64,000 bases of DNA. Origin: Aquitalea palustris (GTDB lineage: Bacteria; Pseudomonadota; Gammaproteobacteria; Burkholderiales; Chromobacteriaceae). Each line of letters begins with the position of its first letter. The first letter of the stretch is position 1. The translations under genes were made by a program, and so were the position numbers. The stretch lies in the NCBI RefSeq assembly GCF_003693445.1, contig NZ_RFAR01000069.1, forward strand, positions 1-64,000, read 5' to 3'. The notes beneath the pieces were generated by a model. That model had not been told where the DNA came from. It saw only the letters and a program-made list of their open reading frames with translations, and did no database searches. This document shows positions 18,402 to 26,743 of this stretch, piece by piece.

Positions 18402-20161
18402 ATCCGGCCATGACCGCCAGCACGGACGCCATCGCCATCCGCCTGCAGGCGGTCAGCCACGCCTTTGCCGGGCGGCCGGCACTGTGCGAGCTGAGTGCGG
18501 ACATCCGCCGCGGGGTGATTACCGGGCTGGTGGGGCCGGATGGTGCCGGCAAAACCACCCTGATGCGGCTGATGGCCGGCCTGCTCAAGGCCAGCGCCGG
18601 CAGCATCTGTGTAGAGGGGCTGGATCCGGTGAGTGCCGGCGATACGCTACGGCTGCAGCTGGGCTATATGCCGCAGAAATTCGGCCTGTACGAAGATCTC
18701 ACCGTGCTGGAAAACCTCAGGCTGTATGCCGATCTGCGTGGTGTCACCGGCCAGGCCAGGGCGGATAGCTTCGAGCGCCTGCTGGCGTTTACTGATCTGG
18801 CCCGCTTTACCGACCGGCTGGCCGGCAAGCTGTCCGGCGGCATGAAACAGAAACTGGGGCTGGCCTGCACTCTGCTCGGTTCGCCGCGCATCCTGTTGCT
18901 GGACGAACCCTGTGTCGGTGTCGATCCCATTTCGCGGCGCGAGTTGTGGCGCATGGTCAGCAGTCTGGCGGACGGCGGCATGGCGGTGCTGTGGAGCACC
19001 TCCTATCTGGACGAGGCCGAACTGTGCGGCGAAGTGCTGCTGATGCACGAAGGCCGGCTGCAATACAGCGGTAGTCCGCAAGCGCTGATGGACAGCATGC
19101 AGGGGCGCAGCCTGCTGTTGCAGGACATTGTCGGCAACCGGCGGCAGGTGCTGCAGCGTGCGCTGCGCAGCCCTGCGGTGATTGATGGCGCTTTGCAAGG
19201 CCATGCGGTGCGGCTGGTGTTGCGCGAGGCCGGGGTATTGCCTGATCTGGCCAGCCTGCAAGCCGGGCCGGATGCCAGCTTGCAACGGGTGAAACCGCGG
19301 CTGGAAGATGCCTTTATCGATCTGCTGGGTGGCGGGCCGGGTGGCGATTCACCGCTGACCGAGCACATGCCAGCTGCGCGGCTGCCAGACGGTGTGGATG
19401 CTGAAGCCGTTATCGTGGCCGAGCAGCTTACCCGCCGCTTTGGCGATTTTGTCGCCACCGATCATGTGGATTTCCGCATTCGCCGTGGCGAAATATTCGG
19501 CTTGCTCGGCCCCAATGGCGCGGGCAAATCCACCACCTTCAAGATGATGTGCGGCCTGTTGCCGGTCAGCAGCGGCGAGGCGCGGGTGATGGGGCTGGAC
19601 CTGAAAAAATCCGCCAGCCAGGCTCGGCAGCAAATCGGCTATATGGCACAGAAATTCGCCCTGTACGGCAATCTGAGCGTGGCGCAGAACCTGGGTTTTT
19701 TTGCCGGCATCTATGGCCTGTCCGGTGCTAGTCAGCGCGCGGCGGTGGCCGACATGGTGCGGGTATTCGGCCTGCAGCCTTTTCTTGCCATGAATGCCGG
19801 CGAATTGCCGCTGGGTTTCAAGCAGCGGCTGGCGCTGTCCTGCGCGCTGATGCACCAGCCGCCGCTATTGTTTCTGGACGAGCCCACCTCCGGGGTGGAC
19901 CCGGTCAGCCGGCGTGAATTCTGGAGCCATATCAATGGCCTGGTCGACAAGGGGGTAACGGTGATGGTGACCACCCATTTCATGGACGAAGCCGAATATT
20001 GTGATCGCATCGGGCTGGTTTACCGTGGGCGCATGATTGCTGCCGGCACACCGGATGCACTCAAGGCCATGGTGGCCAGTGCTGAACTGCCCGACCCCAG
20101 CATGGAAGATGCCTTCATCGCGCTGGTGGAGCGCGACGACCGGCAGCGGGAGGCCACATGA
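18398..20161 (+). CDS. ybhF: Efflux ABC transporter, duplicated ATP-binding protein (YbhF-like)
   Basis: A 587-residue protein with two fused ABC ATPase domains. The first has Walker A G-P-D-G-A-G-K-T-T at 46-54, signature L-S-G-G-M-K-Q-K and Walker B L-L-L-D-E-P-C; the second (from about residue 330) has G-P-N-G-A-G-K-S-T near 370 and Walker B L-F-L-D-E-P-T-S-G-V-D, but its signature reads L-P-L-G-F-K-Q-R rather than L-S-G-G-Q, so the second site is degenerate. In E. coli YbhF pairs with YbhS and YbhR to export cationic drugs and cations. The start at 18398 overlaps ybhG by 4 bp; 18410 is an alternative. Confidence 0.95.
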   Translation: MNPAMTASTDAIAIRLQAVSHAFAGRPALCELSADIRRGVITGLVGPDGAGKTTLMRLMAGLLKASAGSICVEGLDPVSAGDTLRLQLGYMPQKFGLYEDLTVLENLRLYADLRGVTGQARADSFERLLAFTDLARFTDRLAGKLSGGMKQKLGLACTLLGSPRILLLDEPCVGVDPISRRELWRMVSSLADGGMAVLWSTSYLDEAELCGEVLLMHEGRLQYSGSPQALMDSMQGRSLLLQDIVGNRRQVLQRALRSPAVIDGALQGHAVRLVLREAGVLPDLASLQAGPDASLQRVKPRLEDAFIDLLGGGPGGDSPLTEHMPAARLPDGVDAEAVIVAEQLTRRFGDFVATDHVDFRIRRGEIFGLLGPNGAGKSTTFKMMCGLLPVSSGEARVMGLDLKKSASQARQQIGYMAQKFALYGNLSVAQNLGFFAGIYGLSGASQRAAVADMVRVFGLQPFLAMNAGELPLGFKQRLALSCALMHQPPLLFLDEPTSGVDPVSRREFWSHINGLVDKGVTVMVTTHFMDEAEYCDRIGLVYRGRMIAAGTPDALKAMVASAELPDPSMEDAFIALVERDDRQREAT

Positions 20162-21282
20162 GCCTCAGCCTGCGCCGCCTTGCCGCGCTGTGCCGCAAGG
20201 AAAGCTACCAGATCGTGCGTGACCCCAGCAGCATCCTGATTGCCTTTGTGCTGCCGGTGTTGCTGCTGTTCATCTACGGCTATGGCATCAATCTGGATGC
20301 CAACCGCGTGCGCCTTGGCATCGTGCAGCAGGATGGCGGGGTGGAAGCCAGCCGTTTCGTGCAAACCCTGCAAGCCTCGCCCTATATCGCCGCCAGCCTG
20401 TCGAACTCCGAAACAGCCATGCGCCAGCAATTGCAGCTGGGCAGTGTGCGTGGGGTGGTAATCCTGCGCAGCGATTTCTCGGCCAAGGTCAGGCAAGGCC
20501 AGGGCGTGGCCGCCATCCAGTTGCTGACCGATGGTGCCGAACCGAATACCGCCAATTTTGTGGCCAGCTATGTGCAGGGCGTGTGGCAGCTGTGGCAGGC
20601 CCAGCGCCTGCCAGGCCAGGCAGAGCCCGCCGGGCTGACGCTGCAGGCGCGCTACTGGTTCAACCCCACCACGGTCAGCCGCAACTACCTGGTGCCGGGT
20701 TCCATTTCGGTGATCATGACCATCATCGGCGCACTGCTTACTTCGCTGGTGGTAGCGCGGGAGTGGGAACGCGGCACCATGGAAGCGCTGCTATCCACTC
20801 CGGTGACCCGGGCCGAGCTGCTGCTGTCCAAGATCATTCCCTACTACCTGCTGGGCATGGCGGCCATGGCCATGTGCGTGCTGGTGGCCACGCTGGTGAT
20901 GGGCGTGCCGCTACGCGGTTCGCTGTGGGTATTGTTCCTGGTGACCAGCCTGTTTCTGGGCAGTGCGCTGGGGCTGGGCCTGTTGCTGTCCACCACCACC
21001 CGCAACCAGTTCATCGCCGCCCAGTTTGCGCTGACCGCAGCTTTTCTGCCGGCCATCATGCTGTCCGGTTTCGTGTTTGAAATCCGCAGCATGCCGCTGG
21101 CAGTACAGGCGGTGACTTACCTGATTCCGGCACGCTATTTTGTCAGCGCCCTGCAGACCTTATTCCAGGCTGGTGAAATCTGGCCGGTGCTGCTGATCAA
21201 CCTGCTGTTTCTGCTGCTGTCTGCCGCCTTCTGGCTGGGGCTGACCGCCTGGCGGACGCCGCGCCGACTGGATGGCAACTGA
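20158..21282 (+). CDS. ybhS: Efflux ABC transporter permease (ABC-2 type, YbhS-like)
   Basis: A 374-residue ABC-2 permease. The first membrane helix follows a short cytoplasmic R-K-E-S-Y-Q-I-V-R-D-P segment and contains V-L-L-L-F-I-Y-G-Y-G-I; a large extracytoplasmic domain (about 50-180) precedes the C-terminal five-helix bundle with V-A-R-E-W-E-R-G-T-M-E-A-L-L-S-T-P-V and L-S-G-F-V-F-E-I. It overlaps ybhF by 4 bp and pairs with YbhR as a heterodimeric channel. Confidence 0.94.
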   Translation: MSLSLRRLAALCRKESYQIVRDPSSILIAFVLPVLLLFIYGYGINLDANRVRLGIVQQDGGVEASRFVQTLQASPYIAASLSNSETAMRQQLQLGSVRGVVILRSDFSAKVRQGQGVAAIQLLTDGAEPNTANFVASYVQGVWQLWQAQRLPGQAEPAGLTLQARYWFNPTTVSRNYLVPGSISVIMTIIGALLTSLVVAREWERGTMEALLSTPVTRAELLLSKIIPYYLLGMAAMAMCVLVATLVMGVPLRGSLWVLFLVTSLFLGSALGLGLLLSTTTRNQFIAAQFALTAAFLPAIMLSGFVFEIRSMPLAVQAVTYLIPARYFVSALQTLFQAGEIWPVLLINLLFLLLSAAFWLGLTAWRTPRRLDGN

Positions 21283-21283
21283 G

Positions 21284-22381
21284 ATGTGGCAACGCCTGTT
21301 CACCCTCATCCGCAAGGAAATGCAGGCCCTGCTGCGCAGCCCGCAAAGCCGCCGCCTGCTGATCGCCCCGGTGCTGCTGCAACTGCTGCTGTTTCCCTTT
21401 GCCGCCACGCTGGAAGTGAAAAACAGCACGCTGGCGGTGTTCAACCAGGATGGCGGCGCGGCCTCCATCGAACTGGTACAGCGGCTGGCGGCCACCCAGG
21501 CCTTTCCACAAGTGCTGATGCTGCACAGCCAGCAAGAAATGCAGCAGGTGATCGACCGTCAGCAGGCGCTGCTGGCCATCAGCCTGCCGCAGGATCTGTC
21601 GCGCAAGCTGGCAGCTGGCCAGAGCGTGGCCGCCCAGGCCATCATCGACGGCAGGCGCAGCAATAGCGCGCAAATCGCCTATGGCTATGCCCTGCAGGTG
21701 ATCCAGCAGTTTGCTGCCGAGCGCAGCCATCAGTTGCCGCCGGCCAAGCTGGTGGTGCAGAACCTGTACAACCCCAATCTGGAATACCGCTGGTTCGTGC
21801 TGCCCAGCCTGGTGGCCATCATCACCACCATCGGCTGCCTGATGGTGACCGCGCTGTCGCTGGCCCGCGAACGCGAGGAAGGTACCTTCGAGCAACTGCT
21901 GGTGTCGCCGCTGACCCCAGGCTACATCATGGCCGGCAAGGCCCTGCCCGGCATGCTGGTGGCGCTGGTGCAGGGCTGCATCATTGCCGCAGCCGCAGTA
22001 TGGGTGTACCACGTGCCGTTCAGCGGTACGGTGGGGCTGCTGATTGTGTCCATGCTGTGCTACGGCCTGTCGCTGGTGGGTTTCGGCCTGCTGATTTCCG
22101 CCCTCAGCAGCAATCAGCAACAGGCGTTTTTAGGGTCGTTTGCCTTCATGTCGCCAGCGGTGATTCTGTCCGGCTACATGGCTCCGGTGGAAAACATGCC
22201 CTTGCCGCTGCGGCTGGTCAGCGCGGTGGACCCGCTCAGCCACTTCATCATCATCGTCAAGGGCATTTTCCTGAAGGGCTATGGCTTTGCCGAAGCCTGG
22301 CCACAGCTGTGGCCGCTGCTGGCCATTGCCGCCAGCACGCTGGCACTAGCCTATCTGATGTTCTTGCGCAGGAGTCACTGA
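21284..22381 (+). CDS. ybhR: Efflux ABC transporter permease (ABC-2 type, YbhR-like)
   Basis: A 365-residue ABC-2 permease closely resembling E. coli YbhR: N-terminal L-I-R-K-E-M-Q-A-L-L-R, F-P-F-A-A-T-L-E-V before the periplasmic domain, N-L-Y-N-P-N-L-E-Y-R-W-F-V-L-P-S and A-R-E-R-E-E-G-T-F-E-Q-L-L-V-S-P-L. The start at 21284 (1 bp after ybhS stops) aligns with the E. coli N-terminus (M-x-x-R-L-x-T-L-I-R-K-E); an in-frame ATG at 21272 is possible. The stop TGA overlaps the ATG of the outer-membrane factor gene. Confidence 0.94.
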   Translation: MWQRLFTLIRKEMQALLRSPQSRRLLIAPVLLQLLLFPFAATLEVKNSTLAVFNQDGGAASIELVQRLAATQAFPQVLMLHSQQEMQQVIDRQQALLAISLPQDLSRKLAAGQSVAAQAIIDGRRSNSAQIAYGYALQVIQQFAAERSHQLPPAKLVVQNLYNPNLEYRWFVLPSLVAIITTIGCLMVTALSLAREREEGTFEQLLVSPLTPGYIMAGKALPGMLVALVQGCIIAAAAVWVYHVPFSGTVGLLIVSMLCYGLSLVGFGLLISALSSNQQQAFLGSFAFMSPAVILSGYMAPVENMPLPLRLVSAVDPLSHFIIIVKGIFLKGYGFAEAWPQLWPLLAIAASTLALAYLMFLRRSH

Positions 22382-23793
22382 TGTCATCTCGCCAGCGGAT
22401 TTTCCTTTTCCTGAGCAGTGCTGCGCTAGGCGCCTGCGCAGTGGGGCCGGATTACCAGCCACCAGCCAGCAGCCTGCCTGCGCACTACCATTTCCAGCCC
22501 GCCAGCGCGAGCAGCCAGACAGTGCAGCAGCAGTGGTGGACGGTGTTTGACGATGCCGCACTCAGCCAGCTGGTGGAGCAGGCATTGCAGGCCAATCTGG
22601 ATCTGGCCCAGGCCGAAGCAAGGGTGCGCCAGGCCCGCGCCAGCCTGGGCCAGGTGGACAGCGCCTTGTGGCCGCAACTGAGTGCCGGCGCGCGCAGCGG
22701 CCGTGACCAGTTCAGCCGCAATAGCGAAAACTTTGCCAATATCCCGCTGGCCAATCCCAAAACCGGTTTCAACGACTACCGGCTGGGGCTGGATGCCAGC
22801 TGGGAAATCGACCTGTTCGGTCATACTGCACGCAGCCGTGAGGCAGCCAGCGCCAGGCTGGACAGCCTGCAGCAACAGCAGGCGGATATTGCCTTGCGAG
22901 TGGCGGCCGAGGTGGCACGCAATGTGATCGACTATCGCGGCTGGGCAGCACGCCAGCGCAATGCCCAAACCCAGCTGGCCGACGCAGAGGAAACCCTGCG
23001 CCTGACGCGCTTGTTGCGGCAGAGCGGCGAAGTGTCCGACAGCGAGCTGAACCAGGCCGCCGCCAGCGTGGCCAGCCTGCAAGCCACGCTACCGCCCTTG
23101 CAGACGGCGCAGGGTGCGGCGCTGACCGCCTTGAGTGTGTTGCTGGATCAGCCACTGGCGGTGGTGGAAGCGCGGCTGGCCGGTGAGCGGCCGATACCGG
23201 CCACGCTGGCACAGCCGCCTATCGGCCTGCCGGGAGATTTGCTGCGCCGCCGCGCCGACATCCGCCAGGCCGAGCGCGAGCTGGCGGCCGCCACCGCGGA
23301 TATCGGCGTAGCAGTGGCCGAGCAATACCCACGGCTGGTGCTGGTGGGTAGTGGCGGCTGGGATTCCATTCACGAGGGCAATCTGACTGCAGCCGCCAGC
23401 CGTTTCTGGAATGTCGGCCCGCAACTGAGCCTGCCCCTGCTGAATGGTGGCCGGCTGAAAAACCAGGTCAGCGGCCGTGAAGCAGCCCGCGATGCCGCCC
23501 TGGCGGCGTATCGGCAAAAAGTGCTGGGCGCGCTGGCCGATACCGAAACCGCCCTGTTGCGTTACCAGCAGGAAGGGCAGCGCCAGCAAGCCTTGCATGG
23601 CAGCCTGCAATTGGCCGGCCGCCAGCTGGACATTGCGCGGCAGCGGCTGCGGGTGGGCGAAGCGGCACAGACTGAAGTGCTGGGACAAAGCCAGCAACTG
23701 GCGCTGGTAAAGGAACAATGGCTGGCATCGCAGCAGGCGCAGGCGGAAAACCTGGTGGCCTTGTTCAAGGCGCTGGGCGGGGACGTGAAATGA
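22381..23793 (+). CDS. Outer-membrane efflux lipoprotein (NodT/OprM-type OMF)
   Basis: A 470-residue TolC-like channel protein of the RND-type outer-membrane lipoprotein family. A lipobox is visible at about residues 16-19 (L-G-A-C), followed by A-V-G-P-D-Y-x-P-P. The duplicated OEP repeats contain A-R-V-R-Q-A-R-A-S-L-G and the W-E-I-D-L-F-G motif and V-L-G-A-L-A-D-T-E-T. AGGAG precedes the ATG, and the gene overlaps ybhR (TGATG). It completes a self-contained tripartite pump; the E. coli ybh locus lacks its own outer-membrane gene and is thought to rely on TolC. Confidence 0.94.
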   Translation: MSSRQRIFLFLSSAALGACAVGPDYQPPASSLPAHYHFQPASASSQTVQQQWWTVFDDAALSQLVEQALQANLDLAQAEARVRQARASLGQVDSALWPQLSAGARSGRDQFSRNSENFANIPLANPKTGFNDYRLGLDASWEIDLFGHTARSREAASARLDSLQQQQADIALRVAAEVARNVIDYRGWAARQRNAQTQLADAEETLRLTRLLRQSGEVSDSELNQAAASVASLQATLPPLQTAQGAALTALSVLLDQPLAVVEARLAGERPIPATLAQPPIGLPGDLLRRRADIRQAERELAAATADIGVAVAEQYPRLVLVGSGGWDSIHEGNLTAAASRFWNVGPQLSLPLLNGGRLKNQVSGREAARDAALAAYRQKVLGALADTETALLRYQQEGQRQQALHGSLQLAGRQLDIARQRLRVGEAAQTEVLGQSQQLALVKEQWLASQQAQAENLVALFKALGGDVK

Positions 23794-23795
23794 AT

Positions 23796-23816
23796 TTCCC
23801 GGCGTAGTGCCGGGAA
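23796..23816 (+). terminator. Hairpin at the end of the efflux operon
   Basis: An 8-bp perfect stem (TTCCCGGC with GCCGGGAA, GTAGT loop) follows the last gene by 3 bp. There is no good T-tract, so it may act as an mRNA-stabilising hairpin or a weak or Rho-assisted terminator between convergent genes. Confidence 0.45.
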
Positions 23817-23865
23817 GGAAGGTTGGCTGGTGCAGCCAGGCAGCCACACCAGCCAGGCAGGCTGC

Positions 23866-24315
23866 TCAGGCGGCTACACAGGCGGCACGGCGGTAGTAAT
23901 TGTCGTAAGGGCCGTCGGACTGCAGCACAAAGCCCTGCCGTTGGTAAAAGCCATTGGCGCGGCTGCCCTTGAGCACTTCCACCTGTACCGGCAGGCCCCG
24001 CTGGTCAGCCTCGGCCAGCAAGGCCTGCAATACCTGGCTGCCCAGGCCACGGCCATGCCAGGCCGGTTGCAGGTAGAACTGGTCGATCAGCAGGCCATCT
24101 GCGGCCGGCTTGAGCGAGACACAGCCCACGCGGCGGCCCTCCACCACGATGTGGCGGCAGTATGCCGGCTGGAACTGTTCGGTAAAGCGCTGGCGTGCCC
24201 GCACCGGGTCGTAGCGCCCCAAGGCCTCCAGACTGACCCGCAAGGCGCGCAGGCGCAGCGCCAGCAGTTCGTCAAAATCAGCGGCACAGGCCGGCGCAAA
24301 GTGAAAGGCTGTCAT
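23866..24315 (-). CDS. GNAT family N-acetyltransferase
   Basis: A 149-residue GNAT enzyme: F-D-E-L-L-A-L-R-L-R-A-L-R near the start, the central L-I-D-Q-F-Y-L-Q-P strand and acetyl-CoA loop W-H-G-R-G-L-G-S-Q-V-L, ending in the N-G-F-Y-Q-R-Q-G-F helix-strand. The pattern is close to the YhhY/YjcF-type general GNATs; the acceptor is unknown. The ATG at 24315 has AGGAG 6 nt upstream; a GTG two codons earlier is less likely. It is convergent with the efflux operon. Confidence 0.88.
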   Translation of the reverse strand: MTAFHFAPACAADFDELLALRLRALRVSLEALGRYDPVRARQRFTEQFQPAYCRHIVVEGRRVGCVSLKPAADGLLIDQFYLQPAWHGRGLGSQVLQALLAEADQRGLPVQVEVLKGSRANGFYQRQGFVLQSDGPYDNYYRRAACVAA

Positions 24316-24378
24316 GCTCACTCCTGGCTGCCGGACGTGCCGGCGTAGTCTGCAAGGTTGGGGGAAGGCTACGGGATG

Positions 24379-24993
24379 CTAGTCGAACAGTGCCGCCATC
24401 TGGCGGGCGGCGGCGGCGGGGTCGGGTGCATCGAACAGGCCACCGATGACGGCGATGGCACTGGCGCCGGCAGCGACTACCTCGGCGGCATTGTCCGGGG
24501 TGATGCCACCGATGGCCACACTGGGCAGGCCCAGCTTTTTGGCCTCGGCAAACAGCGATAGCGGTGCTGCTACGGCATTGGGTTTGGTGCGCGAGGGGTA
24601 GACGGCACCAAAGGCAATATAACTGGCACCGTCGCGGGCAGCCTGTTCGGCCAGGGCGATGTCGTTATAGCAGGAAACACCGATGATGGCGTTTTTTCCC
24701 AGCACGGCGCGGGCATCGGCTACCGAGCCGTCAGTCTTGCCCAGATGCACGCCATCGGCTTCCACGGCACGGGCCAGGGTGACATCGTCGTTGATCAGGA
24801 ACAGCACCTGGCGGCTCTTGCACAGGCTGGCCAGCAGGCTGGCCTGGCGCAGACGGCGCACGGTATTGGCGCTCTTGTTGCGGTATTGCAGGATGGCCAC
24901 GCCGTTGTCCAGCACGCGGCTGACCTTGGCCAGCAGTTGCTCGCTGTCATCCGCCTCCGGCGATACCGCATACAAGCCCTTAATCACTGTCAC
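24379..24993 (-). CDS. thiE: Thiamine-phosphate synthase
   Basis: ThiE joins HMP-diphosphate and thiazole phosphate to thiamine monophosphate. The 204-residue TIM barrel shows I-L-Q-Y-R-N-K-S-A (substrate/pyrophosphate Lys and Arg region), L-I-N-D-D, A-D-G-V-H-L-G, I-G-V-S-C-Y-N and the phosphate-binding A-I-G-G-I-T-P-D-N. The start is a GTG at 24993 with AGGAG upstream, overlapping the end of thiD by 14 bp (GTG at 24987 is an alternative). Part of a thiD-thiE operon; no riboswitch is visible before it. Confidence 0.94.
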   Translation of the reverse strand: MTVIKGLYAVSPEADDSEQLLAKVSRVLDNGVAILQYRNKSANTVRRLRQASLLASLCKSRQVLFLINDDVTLARAVEADGVHLGKTDGSVADARAVLGKNAIIGVSCYNDIALAEQAARDGASYIAFGAVYPSRTKPNAVAAPLSLFAEAKKLGLPSVAIGGITPDNAAEVVAAGASAIAVIGGLFDAPDPAAAARQMAALFD

Positions 24994-25819
24994 CCTCTGC
25001 TCCTTCGTCTTCGCGGGCCCAGAACATCCGGTCCGGGATGGTTTGGCCCATGCCCGGGCGGAAACCCGCCACCAGGCTTTGATAGGTATATTCCTGCGCT
25101 TCACGTACCGCCTCCGGCAGCATCAGGCCGGTGGCCAGCATGCCGGCAATGGCGGAGGCCAGGGTGCAGCCGGAGCCATGATAGCTGCCAGGCAGCCGCT
25201 CCCAGCGGTCGGCACGGACGATGCCGTTGGGACTGTACAGGCTGTTTATGACTTCTTTGGTATTTTCGTGGGTGCCGGTAATCAATACATGCGGGCAGCC
25301 CAGCGCCAGCAGCCGCTTGGCTGCTTCGTCCAGGCTCAGTTCCTCGTCTTCGTCCGGGTCGTTCATCGCCAGCCGGCGGGCTTCCATGCTGTTGGGGGTG
25401 ATGATGGACACTTGCGGAATCAACAGGTCGCGCATGGCGGCAATCAGGTCGTCATCGGCCAGTTCGTGGCCGCCGCCGCTGCGCAGCACCGGGTCCAGTA
25501 CCACCGGCACGTCCGGATAGTCGGCAATCAGCTGTGCCACCACGGCGACGTTTTCCACGCTGCCCAGCATGCCGATCTTGAACACCAGCACCGGAATGTC
25601 TTCCAGCAGGAAGCGCGCCTGGTCGTTGACCAGGTCGGAATCCAGCACCATGAAGTCATCCACCCCCACGGTATCCTGCACGGTGATGGCGGTAATGACC
25701 GACAAGGGATGGCAGCCCAGACTGGCCAGGGTGAGGATGTCGGCCTGGATGCCGGCGCCGCCGGAGGGATCGGAGCCAGCCAGGGTCAGTACGGCGGGCG
25801 GGGGGGGCAATGTGGACAA
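24980..25819 (-). CDS. thiD: Hydroxymethylpyrimidine/phosphomethylpyrimidine kinase
   Basis: ThiD phosphorylates HMP and HMP-P for thiamine synthesis. The ribokinase-like fold is evident: N-terminal V-L-T-L-A-G-S-D-P-S-G-G-A-G-I-Q-A-D, central K-I-G-M-L-G-S, L-D-P-V-L-R-S-G-G-G and C-terminal anion hole Y-H-G-S-G-C-T-L-A-S-A. The protein has a more acidic tail (E-D-E-G-A-E-G-D-S-D) than usual. There is no ATG in place: TTG at 25819 follows AGAGG at 8 nt and is taken as start (279 residues); TTG at 25855 would add 12 residues. It is divergent from the rubredoxin gene. Confidence 0.94.
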   Translation of the reverse strand: MSTLPPPPAVLTLAGSDPSGGAGIQADILTLASLGCHPLSVITAITVQDTVGVDDFMVLDSDLVNDQARFLLEDIPVLVFKIGMLGSVENVAVVAQLIADYPDVPVVLDPVLRSGGGHELADDDLIAAMRDLLIPQVSIITPNSMEARRLAMNDPDEDEELSLDEAAKRLLALGCPHVLITGTHENTKEVINSLYSPNGIVRADRWERLPGSYHGSGCTLASAIAGMLATGLMLPEAVREAQEYTYQSLVAGFRPGMGQTIPDRMFWAREDEGAEGDSD

Positions 25820-25892
25820 GGCGGTAACCTCTTTGGTCAGATCGTGCAGCAGCAATTAGAATGACTATTTTAACCGAGCTTGGGATAAACGT

Positions 25893-26057
25893 ATGCGCAC
25901 CTGGATGTGTCTGATCTGCGGTTTCATCTACGACGAGGAAGCCGGGCGACCGGAAGACGGCATCGCGCCGGGAACTCCCTGGGAAGATGTACCGCCCAAC
26001 TGGACCTGTCCCGATTGTGATGCCCGCAAGGACGATTTCGAAATGGTGGAAATCTGA
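25893..26057 (+). CDS. Rubredoxin
   Basis: A 54-residue rubredoxin, a one-electron carrier with an Fe(Cys)4 centre. Both half-sites are present: C6-x2-C9-G and C39-P-x-C42, with the typical Y-D-x-x-x-G and W-E-D-V-P-P-N-W motifs between. In proteobacteria it may serve alkane hydroxylase, oxidative-stress or haem-related redox enzymes. The gene is between the divergent thiDE operon and hemJ, an arrangement that may link it to porphyrin metabolism, but this is conjecture. No strong ribosome site is seen (GGGATAAACGT precedes ATG). Confidence 0.96.
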   Translation: MRTWMCLICGFIYDEEAGRPEDGIAPGTPWEDVPPNWTCPDCDARKDDFEMVEI

Positions 26058-26187
26058 CCTGGCCGGCAGTCGCGCAGCATCATGGCCTGCAGGCCGTGGC
26101 AAGGAATGTGGCATGAATTGTCACGGCAGAAAAGGTGCACGGCAGACATTTATGCGCAAATACCGGGTCCACGGTCTGCCGGTATGC

Positions 26188-26203
26188 TGTTTCACGTGAA
26201 ACA
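26188..26203. other. parS: parS centromere site (perfect ParB-binding palindrome)
   Basis: The exact 16-bp consensus TGTTTCACGTGAAACA occurs in the intergenic region between the rubredoxin and hemJ genes. This palindrome is the recognition sequence of chromosomal ParB/Spo0J in most bacteria and clusters around oriC. A 15/16 copy lies at 5771-5786, so the DnaA-box cluster near 14.2 kb is between the two. Confidence 0.92.
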
Positions 26204-26226
26204 CGGCAGTGCAGCTGCACTGCCTC

Positions 26227-26655
26227 ATGGAGTCCGAATTGGCTTATCTCTATCTCAAGGCTTTCCACATCATCTTTGTCACCTCGTGGTTTGCCGGCCT
26301 GTTTTACCTGCCGCGCATCTTCGTCAACCTGGCCATGGCTGCGCCTGGCGCCGAATACGACCGTCTGCTGTTGATGGCGCGCAAACTGTATCGCTTCATG
26401 ACGCCGCTGGCGGTGCTGGCGCTGCTGCTGGGCATGGCGCTGTGGCAGGGCTTCGGCATTGGCGGCGGCTGGCTGCATGCCAAGCTCACCCTGGTGGCGG
26501 TGCTGATTGCCTACCACCTGTACTGCGGCAAGCTGTATCGCGACTTTGTCGCCGGCGCCAATCGTCACAGCCATGTCTGGTATCGCTATTTCAATGAAAT
26601 CCCGGTGCTGGCCTTGTGCGCGGTGGTGATTCTGGTGGTGGTCAAGCCGTTTTGA
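26227..26655 (+). CDS. hemJ: Protoporphyrinogen oxidase HemJ (CopD/UPF0093 family)
   Basis: A membrane protein of 142 residues with four predicted helices. Helix 1 contains the conserved K-A-F-H-I-I-F-V-T-S-W-F-A-G-L-F-Y-L-P-R motif; the invariant His is the haem/substrate-binding residue. HemJ is the protoporphyrinogen IX oxidase of many Gram-negatives lacking HemG/HemY. The ATG at 26227 is not preceded by a clear ribosome site, whereas a TTG at 26239 has GGAG 6 nt upstream and would start M-A-Y-L-Y, closer to the family; either is possible. hemL lies 700 bp downstream, so haem genes cluster here. Confidence 0.9.
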   Translation: MESELAYLYLKAFHIIFVTSWFAGLFYLPRIFVNLAMAAPGAEYDRLLLMARKLYRFMTPLAVLALLLGMALWQGFGIGGGWLHAKLTLVAVLIAYHLYCGKLYRDFVAGANRHSHVWYRYFNEIPVLALCAVVILVVVKPF

Positions 26656-26667
26656 CGCTGTTTTGCT

Positions 26668-26696
26668 GTCGGCGTGGCGTGTGTCGCCGCGCCGAC
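26668..26696 (+). terminator. GC-rich hairpin between hemJ and the CYTH gene
   Basis: A 12-bp stem (arms 26668-26679 and 26685-26696, one G-T pair, 5-nt loop) begins 12 bp after the hemJ stop codon. It lacks a T-tract. It may limit read-through from hemJ into the following gene or stabilise the hemJ message. Confidence 0.4.
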
Positions 26697-26743
26697 CTTA
26701 TGAATGAATGCAGGGCCGAGCGCCCTGAACGGGAAACAACAGC

